NCBI RefSeq assembly: GCF_900114675.1
Contig: NZ_FOZM01000001.1
Coordinates: forward strand, 496,001-560,000
Reading direction: 5' to 3'
DNA length: 64,000 nucleotides
Source: Yoonia litorea
Lineage (GTDB): Bacteria > Pseudomonadota > Alphaproteobacteria > Rhodobacterales > Rhodobacteraceae
Below are positions 35,985 to 46,033 of the stretch, one piece after another (position 1 is the first letter of the stretch; each line of letters opens with the position of its first letter). The notes below the pieces were generated by a model that was given only the letters and a program-made list of their open reading frames with translations, was not told the origin of the DNA and ran no database searches. The position numbers were made by a program, and so were the translations under genes.

Positions 35985-38030
35985 ATGTTCAAGAAAATCC
36001 TGATCGCCAACCGTGGTGAAATTGCCTGCCGCGTCATTAAGACAGCGCGCAAGATGGGCATCCAGACGGTCGCGATCTATTCAGATGCCGACCGCAATGC
36101 GCTGCACGTGAAGATGGCCGATGAAGCCGTGCACATTGGCCCGTCCCCAGCAAACCAGTCCTATATCGTGATCGACAAGGTCATGCAGGCCATCAAGGAC
36201 ACCGGTGCGGAGGCTGTTCACCCCGGCTACGGCTTCCTGTCCGAGAACCCAAAATTTGCCGATGCGCTTGAGGCTGCTGGCGTAGCCTTCATCGGGCCAC
36301 CAAAGGGTGCGATCGAGGCGATGGGCGACAAGATCACGTCCAAGAAAATCGCGCAGGACGCCAACGTGTCGACCGTCCCGGGCTACATGGGTCTGATCGA
36401 GGATGCCGATGAAGCTGTGAAAATCTCCAACGAGATCGGCTATCCGGTGATGATCAAGGCCTCTGCCGGTGGTGGCGGCAAAGGTATGCGGATTGCATGG
36501 AATGATGATGAGGCGCGCGAGGGCTTCCAGTCGTCCAAGAACGAGGCGGCCAATAGCTTTGGTGATGACCGTATCTTTATCGAGAAGTTCGTCACACAGC
36601 CGCGTCACATCGAAATTCAGGTGCTTTGCGACAGCCACGGCAATGCGGTTTACCTGCATGAACGTGAATGCTCGATCCAGCGCCGCAACCAGAAAGTCAT
36701 TGAAGAGGCGCCGAGCCCCTTCCTCGACGAGGCCACACGTAAGGCGATGGGGGAACAGTCTTGCGCCTTGGCACAGGCCGTAGGCTACACCAGCGCCGGT
36801 ACGGTCGAATTCATCGTCGATGGCGAGCGGAATTTCTACTTCCTTGAGATGAACACCCGTCTGCAGGTGGAACACCCTGTGACCGAACTGATCACGGGTG
36901 TCGATCTGGTCGAACAGATGATCCGCGTTGCGGCGGGGGAGAAGCTGCCGTTCGCGCAGTCTGACCTCAAGATCAACGGTTGGGCCATGGAAAGCCGCCT
37001 TTACGCCGAAGACCCATACCGCAACTTCCTGCCGTCAATCGGCCGTCTCACCCGCTATCGTCCGCCTGTCGAGATTGCTGCCGGGCCGCTGGCTGAGACC
37101 GGAAAGTGGCATGAAGCAGATGCGCCTGTCGGCCAGAACGCGGTGCGCAATGACACCGGCGTCTATGAGGGCGGCGAGATCAGCATGTATTACGACCCGA
37201 TGATCGCCAAGCTTTGTACCTGGGCGCCTGACCGCGCCGCAGCCATTGAAGAAATGCGCTTGGCGCTTGACGGGTTCGAGTTGGAAGGCATCGGGCACAA
37301 CCTGCCATTCCTGGCAGCCGTTTACGACCATGAGAAGTTCATCAATGGTGATATGACGACCGCCTTCATCGAAGAGGAATATCCCGAAGGTTTCGAAGGG
37401 GTCACGCTTGATGCAGCGGAGTGTGAACGGGTGGCGGCTGCTGCTGCGGCCATGCACCGCGTCGCCGAAATCCGCCGCACCCGGGTCTCGGGCCGCATGG
37501 ACAACCACGAACGTCATGTCGGTGAAGATTGGGTGGTCACACTTCAAGGCGACAGTCACGATATCAAGATCAAGGCGGACCATAACGGGGCCGACGTCCA
37601 TGTCGGTGATCGTGCACTGCGCGTTGAGGGTGATTGGGCGCCGGGCCAACCGCTTGCACGCATGACTGTGGATGGCTCGCCTTTGGTGATGAAGATCGGT
37701 AAGATCTCTGGCGGTTTCCGTGTGCGCTACCGTGGTGCAGACGTGAAGGTGCATGTGCGCACCCCGCGTCAAGCTGAACTGGCCGCTCTTATGCCGGAGA
37801 AACTGCCGCCTGATACCTCCAAGCAACTTCTTTGCCCGATGCCGGGTCTGATCGTGAAGATCGACGTGGCCGAAGGGGACGAAGTGCAGGAAGGTCAGGC
37901 GCTCTGCACCGTGGAAGCCATGAAAATGGAGAATATCCTGCGCGCTGAACGCAAGGGTGTCGTGAAAAAGATCAATGCAGGTCCCGGCGACAGCCTGGCG
38001 GTCGATGATGTTATCATGGAGTTCGAATAA
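35985..38030 (+). CDS. pccA: Propionyl-CoA carboxylase alpha subunit
   Basis: 681 residues. Biotin carboxylase domain (1-447) with ATP-grasp motif G-G-G-G-K-G-M-R, E-x-N-T-R-L-Q-V-E-H, then the PCC-specific BT linker (about 480-600) and a biotinyl domain with the acceptor K647 in E-A-M-K-M. Carboxylates biotin with ATP and bicarbonate. The start at 35985 has GGGGA upstream. A terminator just upstream means expression relative to pccB is not simply polycistronic. Confidence 0.95.
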   Translation: MFKKILIANRGEIACRVIKTARKMGIQTVAIYSDADRNALHVKMADEAVHIGPSPANQSYIVIDKVMQAIKDTGAEAVHPGYGFLSENPKFADALEAAGVAFIGPPKGAIEAMGDKITSKKIAQDANVSTVPGYMGLIEDADEAVKISNEIGYPVMIKASAGGGGKGMRIAWNDDEAREGFQSSKNEAANSFGDDRIFIEKFVTQPRHIEIQVLCDSHGNAVYLHERECSIQRRNQKVIEEAPSPFLDEATRKAMGEQSCALAQAVGYTSAGTVEFIVDGERNFYFLEMNTRLQVEHPVTELITGVDLVEQMIRVAAGEKLPFAQSDLKINGWAMESRLYAEDPYRNFLPSIGRLTRYRPPVEIAAGPLAETGKWHEADAPVGQNAVRNDTGVYEGGEISMYYDPMIAKLCTWAPDRAAAIEEMRLALDGFELEGIGHNLPFLAAVYDHEKFINGDMTTAFIEEEYPEGFEGVTLDAAECERVAAAAAAMHRVAEIRRTRVSGRMDNHERHVGEDWVVTLQGDSHDIKIKADHNGADVHVGDRALRVEGDWAPGQPLARMTVDGSPLVMKIGKISGGFRVRYRGADVKVHVRTPRQAELAALMPEKLPPDTSKQLLCPMPGLIVKIDVAEGDEVQEGQALCTVEAMKMENILRAERKGVVKKINAGPGDSLAVDDVIMEFE

Positions 38031-38031
38031 C

Positions 38032-38412
38032 TTGCGGGATTGGCTGACATATACCGGTGCATTCGTTTGTGGCCTGATCGTCGCTTATGCAGCTTACATA
38101 ACAGCGTTCCAGTTCGTGATGTCGCGCGATTTGGCACTTTCGATGACCGGTTTTGTCGGCCTTGTGATCCTTCTGCCGATGCTTTTGGGCGCCTTTGTCT
38201 TCGGGGTGATCTATCCCCGTTTTTCAGGGGTGCAATTCACCGGTGGGGACTGGCTGAACGGTTTTGCTTTTACCTTCGCCATTACGATCATGTGCACGGG
38301 GTTGATCCTATCACGCGCAATGGCCCAACTACCCGCCACGCTGCTTCTTGTGGCGCTTCTGTTTATCGGAGCGCGTGTTTTGATAGCGCGCAAACGAGCA
38401 TCCAATGAATAG
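38032..38412 (+). CDS. Small integral membrane protein, function unknown
   Basis: About 127 residues with four hydrophobic segments (residues about 6-28, 36-60, 76-96 and 102-120). No known motif. Start TTG 38032 is one base after the pccA stop; ATG 38008 inside pccA is the alternative. It ends just before the convergent DUF4174 gene (4-base gap). Confidence 0.6.
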   Translation: MRDWLTYTGAFVCGLIVAYAAYITAFQFVMSRDLALSMTGFVGLVILLPMLLGAFVFGVIYPRFSGVQFTGGDWLNGFAFTFAITIMCTGLILSRAMAQLPATLLLVALLFIGARVLIARKRASNE

Positions 38413-38415
38413 GCG

Positions 38416-38925
38416 CTACGGTTGCACCATACGGCGGTCTGCGATTTCCTGCTGGCGTAACGGCATCTTGTCGATGGAGCGCGACAACTCGCGTACGCTC
38501 CAAGGTGAAGGCTTGCGCAACGCAACCCGTCCGTCCTTGGCCACAAGTGCCATCATGTATCCACGCGGGCGCAATTGTGTCCGCAAAGCAGAGGCGGCCG
38601 ATGGGTCGGTGTCTGTGATCAGGATCACGTCGCGTTCGCCCAACTGGTCGATGTCTGCCATGAGCAGGTCCATCTGCTGGCGAAATCGTGGATCGTTTGG
38701 CGTGTCAGCAAAGACCACAAGTGGGCGCAGCACCCATTCCAACTCGACCGGATCGATTTCGGCCGCATCAAAAATAGTCGTCGGTGCGGCCTGCCAGCGT
38801 TCGAGCACGCTGAGCGTTTCGCCTTCGGCGACTTCGGTCGTGCCAAGGTGCTCCTCGGCTGAAAGGGGCGCGGCCCCGAATGCAAGAACGGCTGCGAACA
38901 GCCCGGAAATCATCAACGTCTTCAT
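38416..38925 (-). CDS. DUF4174 secreted protein
   Basis: 169 residues. N-terminal signal peptide (M-K-T-L-M-I-S-G-L-F-A-A-V-L-A-F-G-A...S-A-E), then about 110 residues of the DUF4174 type with L-R-P-L-V-V-F-A, a thioredoxin-like alpha/beta pattern lacking active-site cysteines, and R-R-M-V-Q-P at the end. Periplasmic, role unknown. Divergent from mcm, 89 bases apart. Confidence 0.75.
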   Translation of the reverse strand: MKTLMISGLFAAVLAFGAAPLSAEEHLGTTEVAEGETLSVLERWQAAPTTIFDAAEIDPVELEWVLRPLVVFADTPNDPRFRQQMDLLMADIDQLGERDVILITDTDPSAASALRTQLRPRGYMMALVAKDGRVALRKPSPWSVRELSRSIDKMPLRQQEIADRRMVQP

Positions 38926-39014
38926 ACCTGACGATATAGAGCCGCCCCGCACGAATGCTAAGGGGCAGTGCCATATCGTTGATAACTTTTTCATGTATCC
39001 CACCGGAGGTGCCA

Positions 39015-41141
39015 ATGTCTGACAAGAAAACCTGGGAAGAGATTGCCAAGAAAGAACTGCGTGGCAAGCCGCTTGAGGCGCTGACATGGGATACGCTTGA
39101 GGGCATTCCGGTCCAGCCGCTTTATACCGCTGATGACACCGACGGGCTGCCGCATCTTGGTGGTATTCCGGGTGAGGCTCCTTACACGCGCGGTGTGAAG
39201 GCCACGATGTATGCGGGCCGTCCCTGGACAATCCGCCAGTATGCAGGGTTTTCGACAGCCGAAGAGTCCAACGCGTTTTATCGCAAGGCGCTTGCCGCAG
39301 GTCAGCAGGGCGTCTCGGTCGCTTTCGATCTGGCAACCCACCGCGGCTATGACAGTGATCACCCGCGCGTTGAAGGCGATGTGGGCAAGGCCGGTGTCGC
39401 GATTGACAGTGTCGAGGATATGAAAATTCTCTTTGACGGAATCCCGCTCGACAAAGTTTCGGTATCGATGACGATGAACGGGGCGGTTATTCCGATTCTC
39501 GCCAATTTCATTGTCGCGGGCGAGGAACAGGGTCACGACAAATCGGTCCTCTCAGGCACGATCCAGAACGACATCCTTAAAGAATTCATGGTGCGTAACA
39601 CTTACGTCTATCCACCAGAACCTTCGATGCGGATCATTGCGGATATCATTGAATACACCAGCAACGAGATGCCGAAATTCAACTCGATCTCGATCTCCGG
39701 CTACCATATGCAAGAGGCTGGTGCGAACCTCGTACAAGAGCTGGCCTACACGTTGGCAGATGGCCGCGAATATGTCCGCACCGCGATCGCCCGTGGCATG
39801 GATGTCGACAAGTTCGCCGGACGGCTGAGTTTCTTTTTCGCCATCGGCATGAACTTCTTCATGGAAGCCGCCAAGCTGCGCGCCGCGCGCCTCTTGTGGT
39901 CGCGCATCATGGCGGAATTCGAGCCCAAGAACCCGAAATCTTCAATGCTGCGCACCCATTGTCAGACGTCTGGCGTGTCTTTGCAGGAACAGGACCCTTA
40001 CAACAACGTCATCCGCACTGCCTATGAGGCGATGAGCGCAGTGCTTGGTGGCACGCAGTCGCTGCACACCAACGCGCTGGACGAAGCGATTGCGCTGCCG
40101 ACCGAATTCAGCGCTCGTATCGCCCGCAACACGCAGTTGATCCTGCAAGAGGAAACGGGTGTCACCAATGTGGTCGATCCGCTGGCAGGGTCCTACTACG
40201 TCGAGAAGCTGACCCATGATCTGGCCGAGGCCGCATGGAAGCTGATTGAGGAAGTCGAGGAGATGGGTGGCATGACCAAGGCCGTCGCCTCTGGCATGCC
40301 AAAGCTCCGGATCGAGGAAACAGCCGCCCGTCGTCAGGCCGATATCGATCGTGGCACCGAAGTCATCGTCGGTGTGAACAAGTATCGCAAAGACAAGGAA
40401 GACCCGATCGATATCCTTGATATCGACAACGCGAAAGTGCGTGAGGCGCAGGTTGCCCGCATCGAACGCACGAAGGCTGAGCGTGACGAAGACGCATGTC
40501 AGGCCTCCCTCGCAGAACTCACCCGCCGCGCCAATGAAGGCGGCAATCTTTTGGAAGCCGCAGTCGAGGCGTCTCGCGCCCGTGCCACAGTCGGAGAGAT
40601 CAGCATGGCCATGGAAAAATCATTCGGACGGCATCGCGCCGAAGTGAAAACTCTGGCAGGCGTCTATGGTGCGGCCTATGAGGGTGACGAGGGCTTCGCA
40701 GCCATCCAGCAATCGGTCGAGAAATTTGCCGAGGATGAAGGTCGCCGTCCGCGCATGCTGGTTGTGAAGATGGGGCAGGACGGCCACGACCGTGGTGCCA
40801 AGGTGATTGCGACCGCCTTTGCCGACATCGGGTTTGATGTCGATGTGGGGCCGCTGTTTCAGACACCAGACGAGGCCGCGCAGGATGCCATCGACAACGA
40901 TGTGCATGTGATCGGGATTTCCTCTCAGGCTGCAGGGCACAAGACACTGGCGCCTAAACTGGTGCAGGCGCTGAAGGATGCCGGTGCAGAAGATATCATC
41001 GTGATCTGCGGTGGTGTCATTCCGCAGCAGGATTACCAATTCCTTTATGACAATGGGGTCAAGGCAATCTTTGGGCCGGGGACGAATATTCCCAAGGCCG
41101 CCGAAGATATCCTTGGACTCATCCGCGAGGCGCGCAGCTAA
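39015..41141 (+). CDS. mcm: Methylmalonyl-CoA mutase, adenosylcobalamin-dependent
   Basis: 708 residues, the single-chain form. TIM-barrel N-terminal domain with [14 protein letters not shown], and C-terminal B12-binding domain with the cobalt-ligating histidine H591 in D-G-H-D-R-G plus G-G-V-I-P-Q-Q-D. Rearranges (R)-methylmalonyl-CoA to succinyl-CoA after PccAB; the racemising epimerase is not in this window. GGAGGT at 39005-39010 sets the start. Confidence 0.95.
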   Translation: MSDKKTWEEIAKKELRGKPLEALTWDTLEGIPVQPLYTADDTDGLPHLGGIPGEAPYTRGVKATMYAGRPWTIRQYAGFSTAEESNAFYRKALAAGQQGVSVAFDLATHRGYDSDHPRVEGDVGKAGVAIDSVEDMKILFDGIPLDKVSVSMTMNGAVIPILANFIVAGEEQGHDKSVLSGTIQNDILKEFMVRNTYVYPPEPSMRIIADIIEYTSNEMPKFNSISISGYHMQEAGANLVQELAYTLADGREYVRTAIARGMDVDKFAGRLSFFFAIGMNFFMEAAKLRAARLLWSRIMAEFEPKNPKSSMLRTHCQTSGVSLQEQDPYNNVIRTAYEAMSAVLGGTQSLHTNALDEAIALPTEFSARIARNTQLILQEETGVTNVVDPLAGSYYVEKLTHDLAEAAWKLIEEVEEMGGMTKAVASGMPKLRIEETAARRQADIDRGTEVIVGVNKYRKDKEDPIDILDIDNAKVREAQVARIERTKAERDEDACQASLAELTRRANEGGNLLEAAVEASRARATVGEISMAMEKSFGRHRAEVKTLAGVYGAAYEGDEGFAAIQQSVEKFAEDEGRRPRMLVVKMGQDGHDRGAKVIATAFADIGFDVDVGPLFQTPDEAAQDAIDNDVHVIGISSQAAGHKTLAPKLVQALKDAGAEDIIVICGGVIPQQDYQFLYDNGVKAIFGPGTNIPKAAEDILGLIREARS

Positions 41142-41157
41142 GCTGCCCCTTGTGATT

Positions 41158-41190
41158 GGCCGCGCCCACCGGGGAGGGTTGGGCGCGGCC
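41158..41190 (+). terminator. Strong hairpin after mcm (terminator-like, no U-tract)
   Basis: Perfect 11-bp GC-rich stem GGCCGCGCCCA / TGGGCGCGGCC with an 11-base loop, 17 bases after the mcm stop. No T-run follows. Could stabilise the mRNA 3' end or act with Rho. Confidence 0.5.
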
Positions 41191-41257
41191 ATGGAATTGC
41201 GGTTGGTGCGATCTGATGTTTATTTGCGCGAAACCGTGCCAATGATTGGATCCCGTG

Positions 41258-41866
41258 ATGCTGAAACTTGACCACGTCGCCATTGCCTGCACTGACCTTT
41301 CAGAAGGCACGGCTTGGGTCGAGGAACGCCTGAACGTAAAGCTGCAACCGGGCGGTCAGCATGCCCGCTACGGCACGCACAACACGTTGCTGGGATTGGC
41401 TGATGGTCTCTACCTTGAAGTGATTGCCATCGATCCGGAGGCGACACCGGAGGCGGGTCACTCATGGTTCGGCCTTGATCACTTCAGCGGGCCGCCGCGA
41501 CTCGCAAACTGGATATGTCAGACGGACGATCTTGAAAGTGCTGTCGCCAAGGCGCCGCCTGAGGCGGGGTCCCCGCGTGCACTGACCCGTGGTGATCTGG
41601 AGTGGCAAATCACCGTACCTGATGATGGGGCGTTGCCCTTTCAGGGCGCGTTTCCGACGCTGATTGCTTGGGGGCAAGGTGTTGTGCACCCCTCTGACCA
41701 GTTGAGCGACAGCGGTTGCCGATTGGTCAGCCTCTCGGTGAAGCACCCTGAAATGGGGCGGCTGTCAGAAATGATGGATCTGGCTGATGAGCGGGTCACT
41801 CTGGAAGAAGGTGCGTTCGGGATGCGTGCCACGTTTGTTACACCGTCAGGACTGCGCACGCTATGA
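41258..41866 (+). CDS. VOC-family protein (Glyoxalase_3 type)
   Basis: 202 residues. Opens L-K-L-D-H-V-A-I-A-C-T-D-L, the VOC fold, with H-A-R-Y-G-T-H-N-T-L-L-G-L and a long second module. The size (about 200) and A-R-Y-G-T-H-N pattern fit PF13468 rather than the shorter methylmalonyl-CoA epimerase, despite being next to mcm. Substrate unknown. Start ATG 41258 is preferred; GTG 41255 and TTG 41246 are possible. Overlaps the next gene by four bases. Confidence 0.75.
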   Translation: MLKLDHVAIACTDLSEGTAWVEERLNVKLQPGGQHARYGTHNTLLGLADGLYLEVIAIDPEATPEAGHSWFGLDHFSGPPRLANWICQTDDLESAVAKAPPEAGSPRALTRGDLEWQITVPDDGALPFQGAFPTLIAWGQGVVHPSDQLSDSGCRLVSLSVKHPEMGRLSEMMDLADERVTLEEGAFGMRATFVTPSGLRTL

Positions 41867-42333
41867 CGATCCGATCCGCAACCCCCGAGGATGCAGCACA
41901 GATTGCCGACATCTGGAACGACGCGATCCGCAACACGACCATCACGTTCAATCCGGTCGAAAAATCAGTCAGCGAGGTGGCCGATCTCTGTGCAAAGCAT
42001 TGTCTGGTCTGGAACGACGGGGGCAGGGTCCTCGGCTTTGCCCGTTTCTTTCAATTCCGTGGAGGAGAGGGCTATCGCCACACTGGTGAACACACGATTT
42101 TGCTGCACCCGGACGGGCGGGGCAGGGGCGGCGGGCGCGCATTGATGGGGGCCACTTGCGATGCGGCAAAGGCGGCGGGGTATCATTCGCTTTTTGCCGG
42201 ATGCAGCGTCGAAAACCGCGGTGCAGTGGCCTTTCACGCCGCCTGCGGGTTCCGCACGGTTGCAACCTTGCCGGAAGTGGGGTTCAAATTCGGGCGTTGG
42301 ATTGATCTGGTTTTGATGCAGAAAATGCTCTGA
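41863..42333 (+). CDS. GNAT-family N-acetyltransferase
   Basis: 156 residues. Acetyl-CoA loop H-P-D-G-R-G-R-G-G-G-R-A-L (motif A, Q/R-x-x-G-x-G/A) near 84-96, and T-P-E-D-A-A-Q-I-A-D-I-W-N at the start, which is the phosphinothricin/MddA-like subgroup that acetylates amino-acid analogues such as methionine sulfone. Specificity is unproven. ATGA overlap with the VOC gene. Confidence 0.82.
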   Translation: MTIRSATPEDAAQIADIWNDAIRNTTITFNPVEKSVSEVADLCAKHCLVWNDGGRVLGFARFFQFRGGEGYRHTGEHTILLHPDGRGRGGGRALMGATCDAAKAAGYHSLFAGCSVENRGAVAFHAACGFRTVATLPEVGFKFGRWIDLVLMQKML

Positions 42334-42345
42334 AGGGGCTGATTT

Positions 42346-43029
42346 ATGTCGATTTGGTCGCGCATTGCAGAGGCAATTTCCGCCCTTGCGAGTGGCGAAA
42401 GCCTCTCGGAGGTGTTTGAGAGGCTACGTGGTGATCCCGACCGCTCGGTCGGCTTCACGATTGCCGTCATCGCGCTTGGGGCCAAGATGGCCAAAGCGGA
42501 CGGCCGTGTGACCAAAGATGAGGTGGTGGCCTTTCGCGAGGTCTTCCTAATCCCGCCTGAAGAAGAGGCCAACGCCGCGCGGGTCTTCAACCTCGCACGG
42601 CAGGACGTTGCGGGTTTCGACATCTACGCCCGCAGGATCAAGGCGATGTATGGTGCAGATGACCGGCCACTTTGCGACCTGCTAGAAGGCCTTTTCCATA
42701 TTGCACTTGCCGACGGGGTTTATCACCCGAAAGAGGATGACTTTCTTCACGAAGTGGCGCGGATTTTCGGCTTTGATGAACGTCGGTTTCGCAAGACACG
42801 CGCGTTGTTTGTGCAAGAGGCCGATCGCGACCCCTACGACGTTCTGGGCGTCGAACCTGATGCCCCGATGGATCAGGTCCGGCGCGCTTGGCGCCAGCTT
42901 GTGCGCGAAACCCATCCAGATCAGATGATGGCACGTGGTGTTCCCGAAGAGGCAGTGAAACTTGCGGAACGGCGCATGGTCGCCATCAACCGCGCCTGGG
43001 AGGAAATCCAGAGCGGTCGCGGCGCGTGA
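42346..43029 (+). CDS. TerB-DnaJ protein (DjlA-like co-chaperone)
   Basis: 227 residues. TerB-like helical domain (about 30-150, with A-D-G-R-V and A-D-G-V-Y repeats carrying acidic metal-site residues) followed by a C-terminal J domain (about 165-227: Y-D-V-L-G-V, and H-P-D at about 192). No membrane anchor, unlike E. coli DjlA. Probably stimulates DnaK ATPase. The stop overlaps the next start as GTGA. Confidence 0.85.
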   Translation: MSIWSRIAEAISALASGESLSEVFERLRGDPDRSVGFTIAVIALGAKMAKADGRVTKDEVVAFREVFLIPPEEEANAARVFNLARQDVAGFDIYARRIKAMYGADDRPLCDLLEGLFHIALADGVYHPKEDDFLHEVARIFGFDERRFRKTRALFVQEADRDPYDVLGVEPDAPMDQVRRAWRQLVRETHPDQMMARGVPEEAVKLAERRMVAINRAWEEIQSGRGA

Positions 43030-44030
43030 GGATCGCGACCTACAACGTCGAATGGTTCAACACGCTTTTTGACGATTCAGGCGCGCTGGTTTTTGACGAC
43101 ACATGGTCGTCCCGCTGGAATGTGACGAAGGCCATGCAGATCGAAGCGTTGGGTCTTGTTTTTGCCGCGATGAATGCTGACGCTGTGATGGTGATCGAGG
43201 CCCCCGATACCAGTCCCACGCGCAATGCCCGAACCGCGCTGACGAATTTCGCGGAAGCCTTTGATCTGCGAACAAAAGCGATCCTGACCGGCTTCGCCAA
43301 CGACACGCAGCAGGAAATCGCGCTGATGTATGACCCCTTCGTCATGGAGGCCCGGCATGATCCGCAGGCGACAGCGGATGTTCCGCGCTTCGATCACGCA
43401 TTCCCGATGGACGTGGATATAGACGCCAAACCCGAAGAGATCGTCTGGTCGAAACCCCCGCTTGAGGTCGCTGTCACGACGCCAGATGGCGCGCTGCGCC
43501 TGATCGGGGTTCATGCGAAATCCAAAGCACCACATGGGGCGGCAAATGCGAAAGAGGCGACACGCATTTCTATCGAAAACCGACGCAAGCAATTGGCCCA
43601 GTGCGTCTGGCTGCGCCGGCGCGTCAGCCAGCATCTTGATGATGGTGACGACCTGATTGTTCTGGGCGATTTCAACGATGGGCCCGGGCTTGATGAATAC
43701 GAAAAGCTGTTTGGCCGGTCAGGGGTCGAAATTGTCTTGGGCGAAGGCGCGCAAAAGCGCCTTTATGATCCCCATGCTGATCTTGCTTTGAGCCGCCGAT
43801 TGGGACCCACGCCGACGACGGCACGGTTCAAGCGCAAAGGATCGCCCTTTCTTGAGGTGCTGCTGGACTACATCATGGTGTCCCCAGGTCTGCGGGCGAA
43901 GGCCCCAGAATGGCATATCTGGCATCCCTACAACCACCCTGACTGCTACAATGCCCCGGACCTTCAAAAGGCGCTTCTGACCGCTTCTGACCACTTCCCG
44001 GTCATTCTCGATATTGACCTTGCGAATTGA
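43026..44030 (+). CDS. Endonuclease/exonuclease/phosphatase (EEP) family protein
   Basis: 334 residues starting M-R-I-A-T-Y-N-V-E-W-F. EEP landmarks: N in Y-N-V-E-W-F, E in V-I-E-A-P-D, H in G-V-H-A-K-S-K, G-D-F-N-D-G-P and S-D-H-F-P-V at the end. Substrate could be DNA, phosphoesters or lipids; no signal peptide. GTG 43026 overlaps the TerB-DnaJ stop. Confidence 0.82.
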   Translation: MRIATYNVEWFNTLFDDSGALVFDDTWSSRWNVTKAMQIEALGLVFAAMNADAVMVIEAPDTSPTRNARTALTNFAEAFDLRTKAILTGFANDTQQEIALMYDPFVMEARHDPQATADVPRFDHAFPMDVDIDAKPEEIVWSKPPLEVAVTTPDGALRLIGVHAKSKAPHGAANAKEATRISIENRRKQLAQCVWLRRRVSQHLDDGDDLIVLGDFNDGPGLDEYEKLFGRSGVEIVLGEGAQKRLYDPHADLALSRRLGPTPTTARFKRKGSPFLEVLLDYIMVSPGLRAKAPEWHIWHPYNHPDCYNAPDLQKALLTASDHFPVILDIDLAN

Positions 44031-44061
44031 AATGGGCGTGGGTGCTCCCTATCTGAAGGGC

Positions 44062-44439
44062 ATGAAACAGATCGCAATCATACCACTGGTTATCGCTCTC
44101 ACGGGTCAGCCTGCGCTGGCGCAGGAGCAAGACACAACCGACACCGAAGAAGGCTTCAGCCTGATGGAAGAGGGTGCGCGGCTTTTCATGCGGGGCATCA
44201 TGTCCGAGATGGAACCGGCCCTTGATGAGATGCGCCAGAGCCTTGATGAGTTGGGTCCGGCATTTGCCGAATTCGCGCAAGCAGTCGGTCCCGCCTTTGC
44301 TGAGTTGCTTGATACGGTTGACGACATTCGCAACTACGACGCGCCTGAGATTTTGCCCAACGGCGATATCATCATCCGCAGATCGCCAGATGCCCCAATC
44401 TGGGAACCTGATCCGGACACCGGCGACGTCGAGCTCTAG
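44062..44439 (+). CDS. Small secreted acidic protein, function unknown
   Basis: 125 residues. Signal peptide M-K-Q-I-A-I-I-P-L-V-I-A-L-T-G-Q-P-A-L-A, then a helical acidic region (E-M-E-P-A-L-D-E-M-R-Q-S-L-D-E-L-G-P) and a conserved-looking tail I-L-P-N-G-D-I-I-I-R-R. Periplasmic. Homologues in the group are sometimes labelled AAA+ ATPase, which the sequence (no Walker motifs) does not support. Confidence 0.7.
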   Translation: MKQIAIIPLVIALTGQPALAQEQDTTDTEEGFSLMEEGARLFMRGIMSEMEPALDEMRQSLDELGPAFAEFAQAVGPAFAELLDTVDDIRNYDAPEILPNGDIIIRRSPDAPIWEPDPDTGDVEL

Positions 44440-44445
44440 CCTGCG

Positions 44446-45993
44446 CTAGTCCTTGAAATGGACGGTCCCGCTTGCATTCAGCGCAGTCGTCAGGGCCGCG
44501 AAGCGCGATTCTGCCACCTCACCGAAAAGCGGTCTGGCGTTCTTGCTCAGACGCAGGATCAATTCGCCTGACTTTGGCTTCCACTTGAGCGTTCCGGGGG
44601 TCTCTTCGGCAGTGAGCCAAAGCATCGCACCGAGGCGCATGGCTTTGCCGAGAACTTCGGCCTCTTTGATCTGCGCTTCGCTCAGCATGGCAAAGAGTGG
44701 GTCAAAGCGCGAGTTGCTGGTTTTGTTGGTGTAGCGGTTCATCAGCGCAAGACCCAGCATGACGCGTTCGGAGTGTTTAAGACCGCCGAGGTTTGCGCGT
44801 GTCGCGTTGTCAAATGTGACCTCTGCCCGGTAGTCGGGATGCGCCCGCCAACTGACGTCGTGCAGCAGGCAGGCCGCTTTGATGATCCGTTTCTTTTGCC
44901 AATTCGCGCGCGGGAAAAGTGGTTTGACGAAATCATACAGGATACGTCCGAACCCCGGCATCCGCGCATCTTTACTTTCGGCAAAGCGGCACGCTTCGAC
45001 CAGCGGGTCGCGCTCACGCAATTCCCGTGGCATCTGCTCATACAGCATCCCTTCGCGAATACCGTAGGACGAGACGGCGACATCCTTGGGTTTGAAGGCC
45101 CGCATCAGTTCCTTGAGGACAATGGCCGCGTAAGGCACAAGCGACATCCGGCTGTCAGAGATGTTGCACCGCCCTCGCAGTTCTTGCAGATCGGACTTTC
45201 GGATGTATTCGGCCGTCTTGGTGATCTGGCGCGCGGTCATCCGGTACTCATGCAGAACGGTCAGCGGATAGCCACGCCGCTCCATGTCGACGCGTGCAAT
45301 GGCGCGCCATGACCCGCCGACCAGAAACAGCCGCATGCCGGTTTCATTACCCATATCGTTGTGCAGCTCTGCCATGACCTCGCGGACATGCGCTTTGATG
45401 GCTTTGCGCCCACCTTTGATTTCGCGCAGCTTGAGCGGACCAAGCGCCGACGTAACGCGTTGGCCCACGCGGCCTTCGGCAAGGTCGGCCAACTCCATAG
45501 ATGAACCGCCGATATCGCAGATCAGCCCGTAGCTCCCGGGCCAACCCAGCAGTACGCCTTGTGCGGAAAGTCGCGCCTCTTCCTTGCCGTCAATCACCCA
45601 CAGCTTGATGCCGGTTTCGCGCAGAACTTCTTCTCGGAACTCCTGACCGTCGCTTGCCTCGCGCACTGCTGCGGTCGCCACGGCAGTCAGCGGGCTGATC
45701 CCCATGCCGTCGGCAAGTGCTGCGAAACGACGGATCGCTGAGAGCGCACGCACGCGCCCTTCGGGGTTGAGGTGTCCGGTTTGCGAAAGCCCCGCACCCA
45801 AGGCGCACATGATCTTTTCGTTGTAGAAATAAGCGGGCGACCGTGCGGCCCCGTCAAACACCACGAGACGCACGGAGTTCGAACCAACGTCAATGACTCC
45901 GACCCGGCTGAGCGCTTGGGCGGCGGCATCCTCAAACAGCGGGCGTCCAAACGGCCCCCAGTCAATGTTCTCCGCCACTTCCGTGTCTGCCAT
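44446..45993 (-). CDS. ppx: Exopolyphosphatase / Ppx-GppA phosphatase
   Basis: 515 residues, longer than GppA, with a C-terminal HD-like helical domain (L-L-H-D-V-S-W-R-A-H-P near 360). Actin-like ATPase fold motifs: V-I-D-V-G-S-N-S-V-R-L, A-T-A-A-V-R-E-A, D-I-G-G-S-S-M-E-L. Degrades polyphosphate and/or pppGpp; next to ppk1, so polyP turnover is likely. Start at 45993 has AGGACAGG; one 4 codons earlier is weaker. Confidence 0.9.
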   Translation of the reverse strand: MADTEVAENIDWGPFGRPLFEDAAAQALSRVGVIDVGSNSVRLVVFDGAARSPAYFYNEKIMCALGAGLSQTGHLNPEGRVRALSAIRRFAALADGMGISPLTAVATAAVREASDGQEFREEVLRETGIKLWVIDGKEEARLSAQGVLLGWPGSYGLICDIGGSSMELADLAEGRVGQRVTSALGPLKLREIKGGRKAIKAHVREVMAELHNDMGNETGMRLFLVGGSWRAIARVDMERRGYPLTVLHEYRMTARQITKTAEYIRKSDLQELRGRCNISDSRMSLVPYAAIVLKELMRAFKPKDVAVSSYGIREGMLYEQMPRELRERDPLVEACRFAESKDARMPGFGRILYDFVKPLFPRANWQKKRIIKAACLLHDVSWRAHPDYRAEVTFDNATRANLGGLKHSERVMLGLALMNRYTNKTSNSRFDPLFAMLSEAQIKEAEVLGKAMRLGAMLWLTAEETPGTLKWKPKSGELILRLSKNARPLFGEVAESRFAALTTALNASGTVHFKD

Positions 45994-46033
45994 TCCTGTC
46001 CTCAAGGCCGTCGTGTTGCGTCAGTTGTATGTG

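Noticed and set aside
35338-36003. Long plus-strand reading frame (about 220 codons) after the 34976 gene
   Set aside because: It overlaps the lipoprotein gene, the terminator and the start of pccA in another frame, and has Ser/Arg-rich composition without any known pattern.
41258-41866. VOC gene as methylmalonyl-CoA epimerase
   Set aside because: It follows mcm, but it is about 200 residues and Glyoxalase_3-like, while the epimerase is about 135-145 residues.
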